From Nageia nagi (Eukaryota > Pinophyta): a stretch of 64,000 bases of DNA. The stretch is from assembly GCA_050084985.1 (NCBI GenBank), contig JBITNC010000001.1, forward strand, positions 194,432,001 through 194,496,000, in the 5' to 3' direction. Below, in pieces: positions 11,966 through 24,591 of the stretch; positions within the stretch are counted from its first letter, which is position 1, and each line of letters opens with the position of its first letter. Both the position numbers and the translations under genes were made by a program. The notes beneath the pieces are model-generated. The model was not told the origin of the DNA. It made no database searches and saw only the letters and a program-made list of their open reading frames with translations.

Positions 11966-12722
11966 CTCCGAACTTTTATCACCGTACTTTATCTTCACAC
12001 TTTTATCTTCGAACTTTTATCTCCGGACTTTTATCTCTGGACTTTTATCTCCGGACTTTTAACACTGCACTTTTATCTTCGCACTTTTATCTCCGGACTT
12101 TTATCTTCGGACTTTTATCACCGCACTTTTATCTTCGCACTTTTGTCTCTGAACTTTTATCTCCGAACTTTTATCTTTGGACTTTTATCACCACACTTTT
12201 ATCTTCGCACTTTTATCTATGGACTTTTATCTCCGGACTTTTATCACCGCAATTTTATCTCCGAACTTTTATCTCCGGACCTTTATCTCCGGACTTTTAT
12301 CTCCGCACTTTTATCTCTGCACTTTTATCTCCGCACTTTTATTTTCGGACTTTTATCTCCGGACTTTTATCTCCGGACTTTTATCTCCGGACTTTTATCT
12401 CCACACTTTTGTCTCCGTACTTTTATCTCCGCACTTTTATTTCTGCACTTTTATCTCCGCACTTTTATCTCCGGACTTTTCAACACCTACACCATGATGT
12501 CATCATCTCCGGACTCTGGAAGTAGAGTAAAAACGCTTCCCGCATGATGTCATCATCTCCGAACTTTTATCTTCGGACTTTTGTCTCCGGACTTTTATCT
12601 CCGCACTTTTATCTCCGGACTTTTATCTTCGCACTTTTATCTTCGCACTTTTATCTCTGGACTTTTATCTCCGGACTTTTATCTTCGCACTTTTATCTCC
12701 GCACTTTTATCTCCGCACTTTT
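11966..12722. repeat. 15-bp minisatellite inside the 5' LTR of A
   Basis: Same unit as in the other LTR (ACTTTTATCTCCGGA and variants), in two blocks separated by the ATGATGTCATCAT spacer. Long open frames across it on the plus strand are a by-product of the 15-bp period. Confidence 0.9.
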
Positions 12723-12844
12723 CAACACCTACACCATGATGTCATCATCTTCGGACTCCGGAAGTAGAGTAAAAATGCTTCCCACATGATGTCATCATCT
12801 CCGAAACCCGGTTTCATTCAAAAATGTGAACATCGTTCTTCCCG

Positions 12845-12852
12845 TGACGTCA
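12845..12852. promoter_or_regulatory. Perfect TGACGTCA palindrome in the 5' LTR of A
   Basis: Same CRE / bZIP-type palindrome as at 5290-5297, preserved in both LTRs. Function inferred. Confidence 0.45.
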
Positions 12853-13116
12853 TCTTCATGCTTCCGGAATGCTCTACTCACTTTCTCCGGAACCCAATTT
12901 TTCACAATTCTCACCGTCTCCGGAACCCGGATTTTTCACAATTGAGCTTTATCATTGAGCTTTATCATTTCATTCCGGAACGTCATCACTTCATTTCGGA
13001 AGCCTACTTATCTACTCTAGAAAACTCCCAGGGATCTGAAAATAAACTCATACTACTGCACGAAGACACAGCCAAAACCACGTGTTGACAACAATGACAA
13101 TCACACATGCTCAACA

Positions 13117-13121
13117 CTATA
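13117..13121. repeat. Target-site duplication of element A (right copy)
   Basis: CTATA, identical to 3354-3358. Confidence 0.92.
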
Positions 13122-14000
13122 TACAATCATCAATGACTCGCTACTTAGTTAGGCAAAAAATAAATATGTACTTGAACTAATTTGTTCCAAAAAATTACTT
13201 AATTATGAGTGAATTATTTTTGGTTTGGTAGCTATGCAAATTAATAATTATGGCTATTTAGGACTTGCTTGAGCTTTTGAATCAATTTTTTAGCCCCTAC
13301 ATTTGAAAAATTAAACAAACTTAGAAGGCTATAAATTGAACCTTCATTAATGAAGAAAGAGACCCAAATTGAAGTAAAATTACTTTGTAGGATTTCGTTT
13401 AGAACTTTTGAGACTTAAGTACCTATGTTATACACTTGTTCATATGTTATTTTTTTATTCAATGCATAATGTTTTTTATGTGAATAGGCATGTTTGATAT
13501 GTTGTTTTAGCATGTGTGCAAGATCCATAGGTGCTAAGATGGGAAACACTGAATGAATATACATAATGAACTGAAAATGATCAAGAGCTAAAGAAAAAAC
13601 AAAGTGAAGGAGAAAATTCATCAAAATCAAGCTCCAGCATCATAAACACCAATGATTGAATCTAGACACCAATGACTACATCCTGATCATTTATGACTCT
13701 ATAAAAGCCCAAGGAGGATTTAAAATACAATTTTATAAAAGCCCTTTCAAGCAAGGTTGGAAATCTAGAGATTCATTTTGTAACATTTTAGGTCACTTGA
13801 GAGAGTAATAAAATACATATTGGTATTTAATGTGTATTTATCTTGTTTACAAAAGGATATTTTTGATAATAATTTACAAGATGTCAAACAGTGTCTAATA
13901 CAATTAAGGATACCTCCATCTTCATCCCATATACATAGTATTTTTCCATATGGAAGACATTTGAGGGAAAATACACCACAAATAACAAAAAAAACCATCT
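13122..14000 (+). repeat. Right part of split 5' LTR and leader of element F
   Basis: Continues the LTR cut at 3353. It holds two TATA-like boxes in a CTATAAAAGCCC / TTATAAAAGCCC context near 13690 and 13733, a common layout in plant gypsy LTR promoters. The inner LTR end was not found. The start of gag cannot be placed; frame-broken gag-like text begins after about 14000. Confidence 0.4.
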
Positions 14001-16350
14001 AATGATGAAGAAACAAAAAATGCCTCGTTCAAGAGTGCAATCAATTGATACTTTCTAGATGGGAAGTTAGTTCAACTTACTTAAGAAGGGAGGATTATTT
14101 GCCCTCTACAATTTCAAGACAAATGGAGGATTTTGATGATAGGATATCTATACATTTGGAAACTCCTATACCCTAAGCAAGATATGCCTTTAAGGTATAT
14201 GAAAATCCTTATCATATCCTAAGATCAAACACACCATCTCCTTTGACCAGAATTCAACAAATCACCTAAGGAAAACCAACTCAACCAAACTTACCAAGGT
14301 TTAAGTTGCAAGAAATACCTCCCTATCCCATTAAGAAATAACCTGCACCTAAAAAAATATGCATCAACAATGGAGTGTACAACAACAAAATATACAACAA
14401 TAACAAGTAGTGGCTCAATTTAGTAAACAAGTAGGAAAACCAATAAAATTTACTAAACACTACTAGGTTCATACCTAATTAGTGCCTTATATACCTCATA
14501 ATATGAATATGTCAAGTATTTAATATCACTACCAATTTCCAAATCAATTGGTTACAAATATGCCTTTAAATATGAATATATCGAATATTCAACATCAAGG
14601 TCAAGTTGGAAATGGTCGAGATTTAAAGGTGAGTAGTAAACCACCATCTAGGGCATGATCATTTTCTCCTTAGTATCATGGAGTGTATATATATGAAGAC
14701 CCCTACTTTGCTAAAAAGAAAGCAATTTCATTAAATAAGATACATGATGAACTTCAAATTTATCATCTTCCTCTACCACAAGATAGGCAACAAGGATATC
14801 AACCTCCTTGACCACCGTTTCCTCCCGAACCACCTCAACAACCTCTACCACCAACACCACCATTTAGTGAAGGTTATTATGAGGCAAGGACACCTTCATA
14901 ACATAGATATGAACCTACTCAAGGATATGAAGAAGTAAATTATTCTATAGAAAAAGCATATCAAAGACATGAAGAATATCCTGACTATTCGCATAATCAA
15001 CCAATGGAGAAGATAACAAAAGAGGATGATGATTTATATAAAAGATTAAAAGAAGTAAAAATAAATATATATATGCATGATAAATAATAAATATCTTATG
15101 AGACCATTTGTAAATAGCCAATTCATCGTAGTGTTCCAAAGAAAGAGATTCCTTATAAGTTTGAAATTCTAAAAATTGAACAATTTAAAGGAAAACAAGA
15201 TCCTAAAGAACGTCTAAGGAAATTCAAATATTCAAGTTACTTGATTTATAATGATGATGTATTAATGTTATGTATATTTCTTATGATGTTTCCAAGATAA
15301 GCAATGGATTAGTACAATAACTTACTAACACATAGCATCAGCTCATACTCTCAGTTAGCAAATTTGTTCTTACAAAATTTTAAATTAACATCAAAGATAA
15401 AATCTCTATCACTAATATCACAAGATTGCAATAATTTTTAGATGAATCTGTTACTGATTTCATTGGATGATGGAGGGTGGTGTTGAAAAGTATGCCCTAT
15501 CCTTTACCTTGGAAATAATTGGTTAAGTTATTTAGTCAAAGTTGCTTAAGACCTATTGCTAGTACATTATTGATTCAACAACATAAAACCTTTGACGAAG
15601 CTATCCCTTAAGTAGTCATTATTGAAAGAGTTAAAATCCAAGATGAAGAGATAAAGACTAAGAAGTGAAAAGGCTATACTAAGAATAAAATTCAAATAGA
15701 ACAAGTAAATAAATAATTACTAACAAATAAAATCTCAATTTTAAAAGATGTAGAACCATCATCATCTTAAAATGTCAAAAATGATTTTAAGCCTAAAAGA
15801 AAATATACACCTCTATCAGAATATCTCTATGATATTTTGAGAAAATTATGTGATCATCAAATAATTACATTGCTAGAAATAAGACTAGAAAACCTTGGAA
15901 ATAAGGACAGTAGATGGTATAATGAAGAAGAATTATGTCATTATCATCATCAAAAGGGTCATGATACAAACAAATTCCTAACTTTAAAGAATATAGTCCA
16001 AGATTTAACTGAAAATGGGATGTCAGAAGTGGATAATCTTTTTGCAATTCCTAATCAAAACTTGAGAATTTACCAAAACCCACATCCACAACATCCAACT
16101 AATAACATCTTGTTACATTCAAATGAAAAATAAGTGATAAATAAATGGAGCCAAGATGATTCAAATTTCGTAGACATGATAAGTGTTGCTACAAGACCCC
16201 AAAAGATACAAGGGAGACAAAATGGTGTACCAAATTATCAGTAAGACAAGATTCATATGAAATCCCACATACCTAAATCACAACCTCCTAAAGTCTCTAT
16301 AAGAGATGCTCTACAATAACAACTAAAAGGTTCACAAGTAAAGTTATCCT
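14000..16350 (+). pseudogene. Element F gag, heavily decayed
   Basis: Joining short frames gives a Pro/Gln/Tyr-rich N-terminal part. A retrotransposon gag core follows around 15160-15600 (FKGKQDPKERLRKFKYSSY, then a region like DESVTDFIG and MPYPLPW, then TLLIQQHKTFDEAI and VIIERVKIQD). A knuckle-like motif CHYHHQKGHDTNKF (about 15935-15980) has the last Cys replaced by Phe. Stops and shifts occur every few dozen codons. The family is Ty3/gypsy. The frame runs into the inserted block at 16360. Confidence 0.7.
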
Positions 16351-16359
16351 TGTTTGAGT

Positions 16360-17241
16360 TGTTATGATCCATAAACTCCCTCTCAGATAATTCTGGATTC
16401 TACACACCCAGTGATTTAACTAATAAGTTCTTGCGAAAATTAAAATATATAAAGGAGCATTAAAACGAAAGCAGGAAAAATAAGGAGAACAAACACAATA
16501 AAACACAAGAGACAGTTTTACCCTGGTTTGGCACTCCCTCCTATATTCAACAAATGGTCTCTGCAATTTTATTAATGATGATTACAATTTGATCACTAAA
16601 GTCTCTTCTACTTAATTCCTCTCTCTAATCTTCTAAGTAATGAGCTTATGAACATACTACAACAGTCTCCAAAATAGCTCTCAGGCTTGAACGGACTCTG
16701 TAAAATTGAATGCTCTTTCAAAAAAAACTCCTTTCTAACTTCAAATCAACCCCCTCTTTATATTAACAATGGAAATTAAATATTACCCTTCTCAATACTG
16801 TTACCCTGAAACAGAGCGTACAATCCATTATTCTCGTGCGGTTGTAGAAGGTCAAGACAAAATCTTCCTTAGATAGCTATTTCAAGATGAAATCTCCCGA
16901 TCCTACCGTTTACATCAATGATCAGGATATCCAACTTATGTTGTGACCATTCACAACTATTTTCCATCCACCACTGTATTTTCCATGCTGTAAATAGAGA
17001 TCTATGACATCTCCATTTCAAATTAGCTCAATTCAGATAAACATCCAACCTATTCTTTCTAACGTGTAGTGTATTTGATGAAGTGGCAAAACTATATTTG
17101 ACTCCACGTCAGTATCCTTTGATGGTCGTTATTTTGTATGAGATTCTTAAAAATCTCACATATTCTTCTCCTTAGAAAATATGATGACAGATTTGGCATC
17201 GACGTATTCTACTCCAATACGCAGAATTTTATTTTCTAACA
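16360..17241. repeat. LTR-like block inserted in element F gag
   Basis: Begins TGTTA and ends TAACA, a perfect 5-bp inverted terminus, over 882 bp with no coding sequence. It includes CCCTGGTTTGGCACTCCC, which looks like an LTR interior. No clean 5-bp target duplication is seen: TGAG occurs next to both ends but is shifted by one base. It could be a solo LTR or one LTR of an element whose other end is lost. Orientation not decided. Confidence 0.4.
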
Positions 17242-17379
17242 GTGAGGTGGCTATCTCCCCAACTTAGCGATGAAGTCTGCACCCAACATTACATTGTTTT
17301 ATTTCACGTCTCGGTAAATAACACGCTGCACTCATTCTTTGTCAGGTATAATAGACACGAAGACCTTCACATCACATGC

Positions 17380-18190
17380 AAAAATCAAACTGCACCACTC
17401 TTTACATGGTGCTCTCACTGACTCCCTGCATCAAAACTCCACGTAACACTGGTGGCTTCTTGAACGGTGCTCCTATTTTGTCCACATTGACTATCGCACC
17501 TACTCCACATAATTACCCAAAATACCATATCAGTTTGAAGGTTACAGGGCATCCTTTCTATAGCCATGAATTACGACTCCTCCAATCGTTGTAGCCCCAC
17601 AAAACTACGTCCGAATTTTGCACTTTGCCATACAATAGATAGGCCTACTGTATGTTCTCAAACTTAATATACACGTATATCAGGGCACTGCAACCACAAC
17701 GTTCAATGCAAACCATTTTCAGCTACTCATTTGATGGACGTCCACATCTGCTTCTAAAGCTCCCTCGATGTTGGACGAATGTTGATAGAGGTTATTGAGT
17801 GTGGATTTACTCCTTATGACTGTATCTACTTAAAATTCACATGAGCCTTTTTCAGAAAACTATTCTGTGCATATCCTTCATGTAAAGCTCCCATGGTTGG
17901 CATATCCTTCGCGTAGAGCTCCCATGATCGGTACATGCTATAGAGTCCTGGTAGAAAGTTGTGTGAATGTTGACAAAGGTTGCAAACTATGGCTTTTACA
18001 CCTCACGATTTCATTTACTAAAATAATCTCTCGTTCCTTTTCAGTTAATCTTCTCATACAATCTTCAGACCTTCTTATGTACGCTCTTAAACTTAGCATA
18101 CATATTTATCACTGCAAGAATGATGACAGAGTTTGCACAGTTCGTATTCACACCCGACATTTGCACCTACTTAATAGTCTTTAGAGCCAT
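17380..18190 (-). pseudogene. PPR protein remnant inside the block in element F
   Basis: Minus-strand frames give several PPR motifs in order: VINMYAKFKSVHKK near 18100-18145, a stretch matching the usual SWTAMI linker region, then GYAQNSFLKKAHVNFK and GVNPHSIT (about 17800-17880), then CSALIYVYIKFENIQ and AYLLYGKVQNSDVVLW (about 17590-17690). Stops and shifts split every repeat. The surrounding bases are more GC-rich than the gypsy gag around them, so the fragment came from elsewhere. Whether the adjacent LTR-like block carried it in is not known. Confidence 0.7.
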
Positions 18191-18440
18191 TTTCAGGAAC
18201 AAAATAATACCGCGAGCTTTATTCCAATTGCTGGGTCAGACTATTGAAAATAGTCCAAAATTTTAAGAACGGCGGCCCCTAATTTAATAATTGACCACTC
18301 AAAATTAAATGAAAATATTCAATTTTTCAAAAGACTCACAAACAACACTTATGACGTTGGATTCTCAATCCAAAAAAGGTGTTGGAATGGTGGAGATGAT
18401 TAGAATATACTAAACATGCTGAACATTAAATTATCGAAAA
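18191..18440. other. Junction between inserted block and element F
   Basis: No coding sequence recognised. The inserted block ends somewhere here; from about 18440 the plus-strand gag/protease frame of F resumes. GACTATTGAAAATAGTC is a short hairpin near 18238. Confidence 0.35.
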
Positions 18441-18497
18441 TAGAAAAGATCCAAATTTTGGATCATATTACAACAATTCAAAGATCATAGAGATATC

Positions 18498-19190
18498 ATG
18501 AATCAACTATTACAAACGATTGAAATAGACATTAATAATCCTAAGAGTTTCACAACCTTTGTGGGAAACATTAAGACAAGTCAAAAACCCGTAATAATAT
18601 TTTATGATCATGAGTTAAAGGATCCTAAAGGAATACAAGGATCAGATCCACCATTGCATATTATAGCCAAGGTTGATGGAAAAACATTTGAAAGAATTCT
18701 AGTTGATGGAGGATCAACTATCAATATTATTTCAATTACCGCATACAAGAATTTAAATATTCATTTTTCACATATTTGTGCACCATCTCTCCAACTAAAA
18801 GCATTTAATGATGCTTTATGTTAATTATTGGGGTCAATTTTGTTACCTATTACTATGGGATCAAAGACAATACCAACATTACTACAAGTAATTGAAGGAG
18901 ATATCATACAATATAAAATTCTCTTAGGAAGATTTTGGATCAAAGATAAACAATGTGTCTCATTGACATACCACAATTGTTTGAAATATATTTATGATGT
19001 ACCTAGAGATGATAATCCATATGCATATTGTAACACTACTTATTTACCTAATGATATAGCTTTACCATCTACTCATATTTTCATGATGCCTATACCAAAG
19101 AAAGAACCATTGGTAATTAATTTTGGTAAAAATGATCATACTTCCTTAAATATCTTAAAAGAGAAGAAAGCTTTAATCAACCTAAATTAA
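18498..19190 (+). pseudogene. Element F protease region
   Basis: Frames 18498-18824 and 18828-19190 are separated by a single TAA. They read as the gag/protease junction of a gypsy element: FTTFVGNIKTSQKPV, DPPLHIIAKVDGKTFERIL, then the retropepsin-like site VDGGSTINIIS, then LPITMGSKTIPTLLQVIEGD and YKILLGRFWI. The active site has Asp-Gly-Gly-Ser where the family has Asp-Asn/Thr-Gly-Ser/Ala, so it is probably inactive in addition to being truncated. Confidence 0.75.
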
Positions 19191-20400
19191 TTAATGATCA
19201 TCAAGAAGTTTTCCAACCAAAAATGACTACCACACCACAAGAAAAAGAATATTGGGAAGAAAGAGCTCGTAAGCTAGATAAAATGAACAAAGCATCCTCA
19301 TCAAAGGATTCATCTCAAGTAAACACTTCATCTCAAAGTAATGATGCTAAAGATAACAAATTTTCATATATTTATCCAATAACCATAAAGTTATCTGATT
19401 TAGGTATAGGGTAATATGATATCAATGATGTAATATTCAATATTTCCTCCACCCAAGACATTGGACAACCTAAAGAATCACCTAATGTAATAGGGAAATT
19501 AGTATCACTAGGAAATGAACCTAATCAAACATTGTTTATATATGTAAGTCCTATAAAACCAACACCAATTCCTTTACCTAAAATTAACGAAGGTGTATTT
19601 TGTAATTAATTAGAATACTTATCACCTTTTGTGTGATCCTTTGTCCAAAGATACTTTCATATATGTCAGTGGAAAGGACATGGTTTAGTTCAATACAAAC
19701 AAGGACCTAGATACATAATTGATATTCATTATCAATTATTAAGTGATAAAATAGACCTAGGGTATACAAGTGATAGTAAAAAAGACTCCACTATAAAAGC
19801 AATTGAATTAGAACTAGAAAAATTTGAGTATGAAGAGTTAATTCAAAGTTTTCAATAGATGATCAATCAAAGTGAAACAAAGTCAGACATCGATACTTGA
19901 ATATCTATTTGGAAACATTGAGTTAATAAATATGGTTTAGATTGAATAAATCTCTAATGAAGTCTTAAAAAAAATATCTTTTGATTGGTTTGGAAGTGAT
20001 GAGTTTGAATCATGGATTCCAGTCAGTTCAAATAACTCTTCATTATATCTCATGGTTAATGAAGATACTGTAGACTTTTCACTCATTTCTAAAAATCCTA
20101 CAATACAAGAATTTAAAAATATAAATGTTATATTTCAAGCATTCAAATCCTCCATAAGTGCAATCTTAATTAGAAAAATATTGGTGAAGCTGAGGAATAT
20201 AACCTAGATGATAAAAATTGGATTCTAGTACCCATCCAATTGGAAGAAGGATTCCATATGTTGATTGAAGAAACAATCGATGTAGATTGAAGTGATGATC
20301 CTAATAATCCCATTATTGTTTAATTAAGAAAATCCTTAAATGAAAAAAGAAAGAGAAATATTCAAATCCATTATTAAAGAAAAACATAAAGTATTTGCAT
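19191..20400 (+). pseudogene. Element F linker between protease and RT
   Basis: Ser/Lys-rich, poorly conserved text (EYWEERARKLDKMNKASSSK and following), then fragments such as HGLVQYKQGPRYIIDIHYQL. It fits the long spacer found between protease and reverse transcriptase in large gypsy polyproteins, but no domain is recognised. Many stops. Confidence 0.45.
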
Positions 20401-20940
20401 GGTACTATGCAGGTATGCATTGGTTGAATTCAAAATTAGTAGTACACAACTTAGGCCTTACAAAAGATGCTAAGCTTGTTAAACAAAAGTTGTGAAAGAT
20501 GTATTCTACAATAGCTTTAATGGTGAAATAATATTTACAAAAGAAATTAGAAGTAAATTTCATCCAACCTAATGATTATTCTGATTGGATATCCAACATG
20601 TTCTAGTTACAAAATTGAACAAAAAGATTCATGTTTGCATAGATTTTAGAAATCTCAATAAAACATGTCCAAAGGATATTTTTCCATTTCCAAATATTTA
20701 TAATTTGGTTGATGCTATAGATAGACATGAAATGCTCTCATTAATAGATGGTTTTTTTGGATACAATAAGATAAAAGTGGCTATAGAAGATCAATATAAA
20801 ACATCATTCACCACAACCTGGGCAACCTTTTGTTACAAAGTAATGCCCTTTGGTTTAAAGAATGTTGGGAAAAATTATCAAAGAGTGATTACATATATAT
20901 TCCATGACTACATGCATGACATTATGTATGATTATTATAA
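20401..20940 (+). pseudogene. Element F reverse transcriptase, truncated
   Basis: The frame 20585-20944 carries clear Ty3/gypsy RT blocks: VCIDFRNLNKTCPKDIFPFP, LSLIDGFFGYNKIKVA (with the first catalytic Asp), TSFTTTWATFCYKVMPFGLK and IFHDYMHDIM. Upstream (20401-20560) frame-broken pieces match the usual region before it. Similarity stops exactly where the Tyr-x-Asp-Asp box should follow, so the catalytic centre, RNase H and integrase are gone. Either a deletion or another insertion ends the element at about 20935. Confidence 0.85.
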
Positions 20941-23370
20941 ATAAACACTTATATAGAGCAAATTTATTCTCGTACTTTGGAGTTAAAGAGTGAGAGAAAA
21001 GTTGTAAGCTCTTTGAGAAGTATAAGATCTTTAGATTAGAGTGGAGTACTCTCACATTGAGAGGAACCACTATATATGCTTGTGTTATTTTGTATGTGTG
21101 ATTGATTGAGTGTTCTTAGAAGTAGGATTATTCATTCAAGTTGATCTTGGGCTAGAGCATTCATTTCCTTTTAGTCTAGACTCACATCTTGTTAAATCAT
21201 TTCAAGGGATCTCATATTTTATCATATTTTTCATATATATATCAAAGAGAGATTCACCCATGTTGCTTTGAATACAAATTTATTTCACCATCAATGAGGA
21301 AAAATATAGGCTCGTACAACAATGTGGAAATCATTCTTATAATGAAGGCATCATGGAAGAACATTTTCATGGTATTGTGCATACCACACATGCCTTATCA
21401 AAAGGGGTTGTTCACACCATGTGATGCCTAGGATTAAGTGGGATATAATCCTTAATAGACCTATGTGCACCTTCCCTACTATGCATTTCCTTCATATATT
21501 TTTCTCAATCCTTCATAAGTTATAGTTTCTCCTACCATGGCCATGCACATCTATCATGGCCATGTGTACCTACACACATATATGTAAGGTTGTGGGATCC
21601 TTATTTAGGATCATAAGGTTCCTCAACAAATCCAAAGTATGCTACTAGTTGTACATGTATTTTGGTTGTGTGCACAACTCTTCAACATTTAAAATAAAAG
21701 GTGTAGATAGGAACTTTAGATACGAGTTTCTATTCATACTAATATCACCCTTGATAGTTAAGCAACATGACATAAACTAAATTAAGATGAATGCATTATG
21801 TATACAAGACTATACATGCATCTCCAAAAGATATAAATTTCATTAACACCCATGAAACATCTTAGCTAATATTTATGCAAAAAACTCATTATGTACATAT
21901 TCTCCTTTACAATAAAGAAACTATCTACTTATCTTAGGCATTTTTTTTACAACCAAGAACCAACATATCCTTCTAGGAAAACTAAATTTAGTATAGTTAG
22001 TTGCATTTGAAGTCCACTCCATTTACAATCATGCTTCTCCAAGAACCTCTCTCATGCTATTGTTCCTCCATGGTCCAATCAAAACTCAACTTCCTTAAGA
22101 AGCCTCTACATCCTATTAGTGCATGGAGATTCTTATACCTAAGAGAAAGTTTAAAACTATTTTTTCCCTTTTAGGATTTAGAACACATGCCAAATTAAAT
22201 AACAATCAACCCTAGCTTATTGTTAGGCATTTATGCCAAATAAATAAATATATGATGGTTTAAATTTTAAATTTCTAAAATAATTCTAAAAAGAACAATT
22301 AAAAAATAATATTAACTTCTTTAGTTGAAGATAAATAAAATAGGCTAAATGAATAAGTTAACTAATTTAGTCTTACCATTTTAAATTAATTAACCTAATA
22401 AATTAATTTAAAGATCGATGATAAATTATAAATCCCTTACAATAGATCCAAAAGGAGAATTACCAAATTATTTTCTTCTTTAATTTATAATCAATTAAAG
22501 TTTAAGTTACAACCTAAATAAATTTACCCTTAAAGGACTATAGGGTAAGACAAAATACTCATCTTCATATGGGATATTATTGTCCCAAGGTGAGATCAAT
22601 CACTTGCACATACCAAGTGCACAAACTCAACCTGAGTGGTTGTCCATGCTAACCATCCCAAAGGTCTCCCAGGAGGCTCCTATAAATTGGGTTGTGACAC
22701 ACTTGAATGAGCATCCATAAGATAATTGGTAATATATTAGCCTTTAATGATTTTTTGGTTTATAAGAATATTAAATTAAATTCTTGTGAAAGAATGACTA
22801 ACTTGGTACCTCCACCTTTGATATTGGTATGTTATTATTCTTCATGTTAAACTTATCATTATTAATAGTATTTTAAAAAACTGAGCATTAAAAATATTAT
22901 AAACAAAATGCTTTTTAGGATGGTATTGTAATTTCAAAGAGATCAACTAAAGACAAATGCCTAAACATTTATGGACTTTAGAAATGGTAAAGGGAATTTG
23001 TAAGATATTTCTACCATATATATGCTTCCAAAGGTTTTATTCAACATGGTTTCATCATTTTCAATATCATATTCCTCTTCTAATCTATCAAGGATTTCAT
23101 ATAGGACATTTGGAATGCATCCTAAAACTATTGTCCAAAATTATCTAGCTTGTTGTTTGGAAATTTTGTAATTCCTTTCTCTTTTTTTCTCTAATCATGT
23201 GACTTTGTCATTACAAAATCTATTTAAATTAAGAACCAATAATCTCAAGCTCTTTTTATGGTGGTTTCAATGAGATTTGTTCTTTCCTATATAGAAGGTG
23301 TCTAATTTTGTTTTGTCCAACTAATTTTCTTTGTTAAAATTTTATATCTTTTATAAATGATCTAGGTAGG
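20941..23370. other. Unannotated AT-rich interval
   Basis: No protein motif, LTR end or array recognised. The break at 20935 suggests foreign sequence begins here. 22200-22560 is very AT-rich. Confidence 0.45.
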
Positions 23371-23770
23371 TGTAGACATCTAAAATTGGCACCTCTTCCT
23401 AACATTTTAGGTTGCTTTATGTTTGTTGCATTATTGCATAGTTTTTATTGATGAGGTTAAAGGTTTGTGCAGGGCAATGGACACACATGGATCATTATTG
23501 TATGTTTTGCTTAAATAAATGGTGAACTTAATAAATTTCAAACCAATAAGACTTAAGTATAATGATAATGATGAATCAGCTTAATTAATAAGAAAGGATT
23601 ATTATTAATTGAGTTAATAAGCATCATGAGCTAATCAAATTATTAATATATTGATTATGTGCTAATTGGGTGATCCTTACCTAATCATGACTTACTTAAA
23701 TCATACATGCTAACTAATTACAAATAGAAATTTTTCTAATTAATTAGCTCACTCAAAATTAATAAAATTA
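23371..23770 (+). repeat. Probable 5' LTR start of element E
   Basis: TGTAGACATCTAAAATTGGC opens a block that reappears with many small changes at 62714-63060 (shared runs such as TAAATGGTGAACTTAATAAA and GTGCTAATTGGGTGATCC). The two lie in the same orientation on both sides of the gypsy gag of E, as LTRs would. The right limit of similarity is about 23770; the inner LTR end is not found. Confidence 0.5.
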
Positions 23771-24590
23771 TAATTCACAATAATCTAAAAATCAATTTAA
23801 AAATAAAGGTGGCAATTTGAAAACACATTATCTTTAATATGATATATATGGTGATGGTTGTATCTTTCCAAATTATTGACTTTCACTTCTATCTTGCATG
23901 TCATCTTTTGATTGATTACTAATTGCAACTTGCTTGTTTGTGAGAGCTTTAGGTTTGGTTTGATCTTTGCTTCTGTCTCAAGTATCTTAAAGATCTTTTG
24001 CATAAGCATTCTGAGGTAAGCGCCATTTCTTACCTATGTAAATTCAACACAAAACTTTAGTATTGTTTAATAAATAAATAGTTATTTATTTAAAGTTTAT
24101 ATATATATATACATATATGTATGTATGTAAAATAAAAAAATCGATATAGTTTTGTTATGTGATTATGTGATTTTATTTATAAAAATAAACAAGAGAAAAT
24201 ATCCAAAATACCCTTGTAATTTCATCTAATATAAAAAATGTCCCTACTTTTTTAGAAATATCAAAAATACCCTCCAAAAGTTTGGTTATCTTTCCAACAA
24301 TGATAAGGGGGCTTAAGATTCCACATATGTGTCTTCATGTTCTATCACTATGATCCTCTCAAAGAACACCTAGTATCCATTTACTAAAAGGCTAAGAGAT
24401 GCAAGAGCTTTATATTTTTAAAGTTGTAATGCAGACACATTTGGTTTGGGTCGATGCAATTTCTAAAAGCTCTTAGTAAAATAACCAAAGGAGCCACCAT
24501 GCCTAGTCTGAGGAGCTTGTGGATTGATTCATTGTCAATGCATTCTTAGATAGATCTAGAAGCTCTGGAGTTAACTATCACCTACGTTGT
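23771..24590. other. AT-rich interval within element E
   Basis: No gene recognised. It includes a short TA/TG-rich run near 24099-24130. It may be LTR interior or later insertions. Confidence 0.4.
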
Positions 24591-24591
24591 C

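Larger units (their letters stand above)
3359..13116 (-). mobile_element. Element A: Sirevirus-like Ty1/copia retrotransposon
   Basis: A full-length Copia element of 9758 bp, transcribed on the minus strand. It has two LTRs of about 2.2 kb, a CTATA target duplication, a primer-binding site matching initiator tRNA-Met, and gag, protease, integrase, reverse transcriptase and RNase H in Copia order. The Sirevirus assignment is an inference from three traits known for that group: a long Gag with a coiled-coil C-terminal half and two zinc knuckles, several polypurine tracts of the AAAGGGGGAGA type between pol and the 3' LTR, and long LTRs. No envelope-like frame follows RNase H. Several nonsense codons and frameshifts make it non-autonomous. 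It lies inside the LTR of element F. Confidence 0.9.
10907..13116 (-). repeat. 5' LTR of element A
   Basis: TGTTAGACTTCG ... TGCTCAACA, 2210 bp, partner of 3359-5561. It carries the same architecture: two minisatellite blocks (about 11966-12480 and 12560-12722), ATGATGTCATCAT spacers and a TGACGTCA site (12845-12852). It keeps more CCGGA units than the other LTR, which has more CTGGA and CTGAA forms. The promoter should lie here but I could not place a TATA box with confidence. Confidence 0.92.
3212..20940 (+). mobile_element. Old Ty3/gypsy element F, interrupted twice and truncated
   Basis: A plus-strand gypsy element is inferred from an LTR-like start (TGTAGACACCC at 3212), a gag core and zinc-knuckle region (about 15125-16130), a retropepsin-like region (about 18690) and a reverse transcriptase (20585-20930). 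The order gag-PR-RT on one strand fits one element. It is interrupted by element A (3359-13116) in the 5' LTR and by a second block (about 16360-18370) in gag. Sequence similarity stops inside RT just before the YxDD box, so the rest of pol, the integrase and the 3' LTR are missing. Every reading frame is broken many times. Confidence 0.65.

Noticed and set aside
20941-21431. Possible continuation of the element F polyprotein
   Set aside because: No RNase H or integrase motif could be read in any plus-strand frame; similarity ends inside RT at about 20935.
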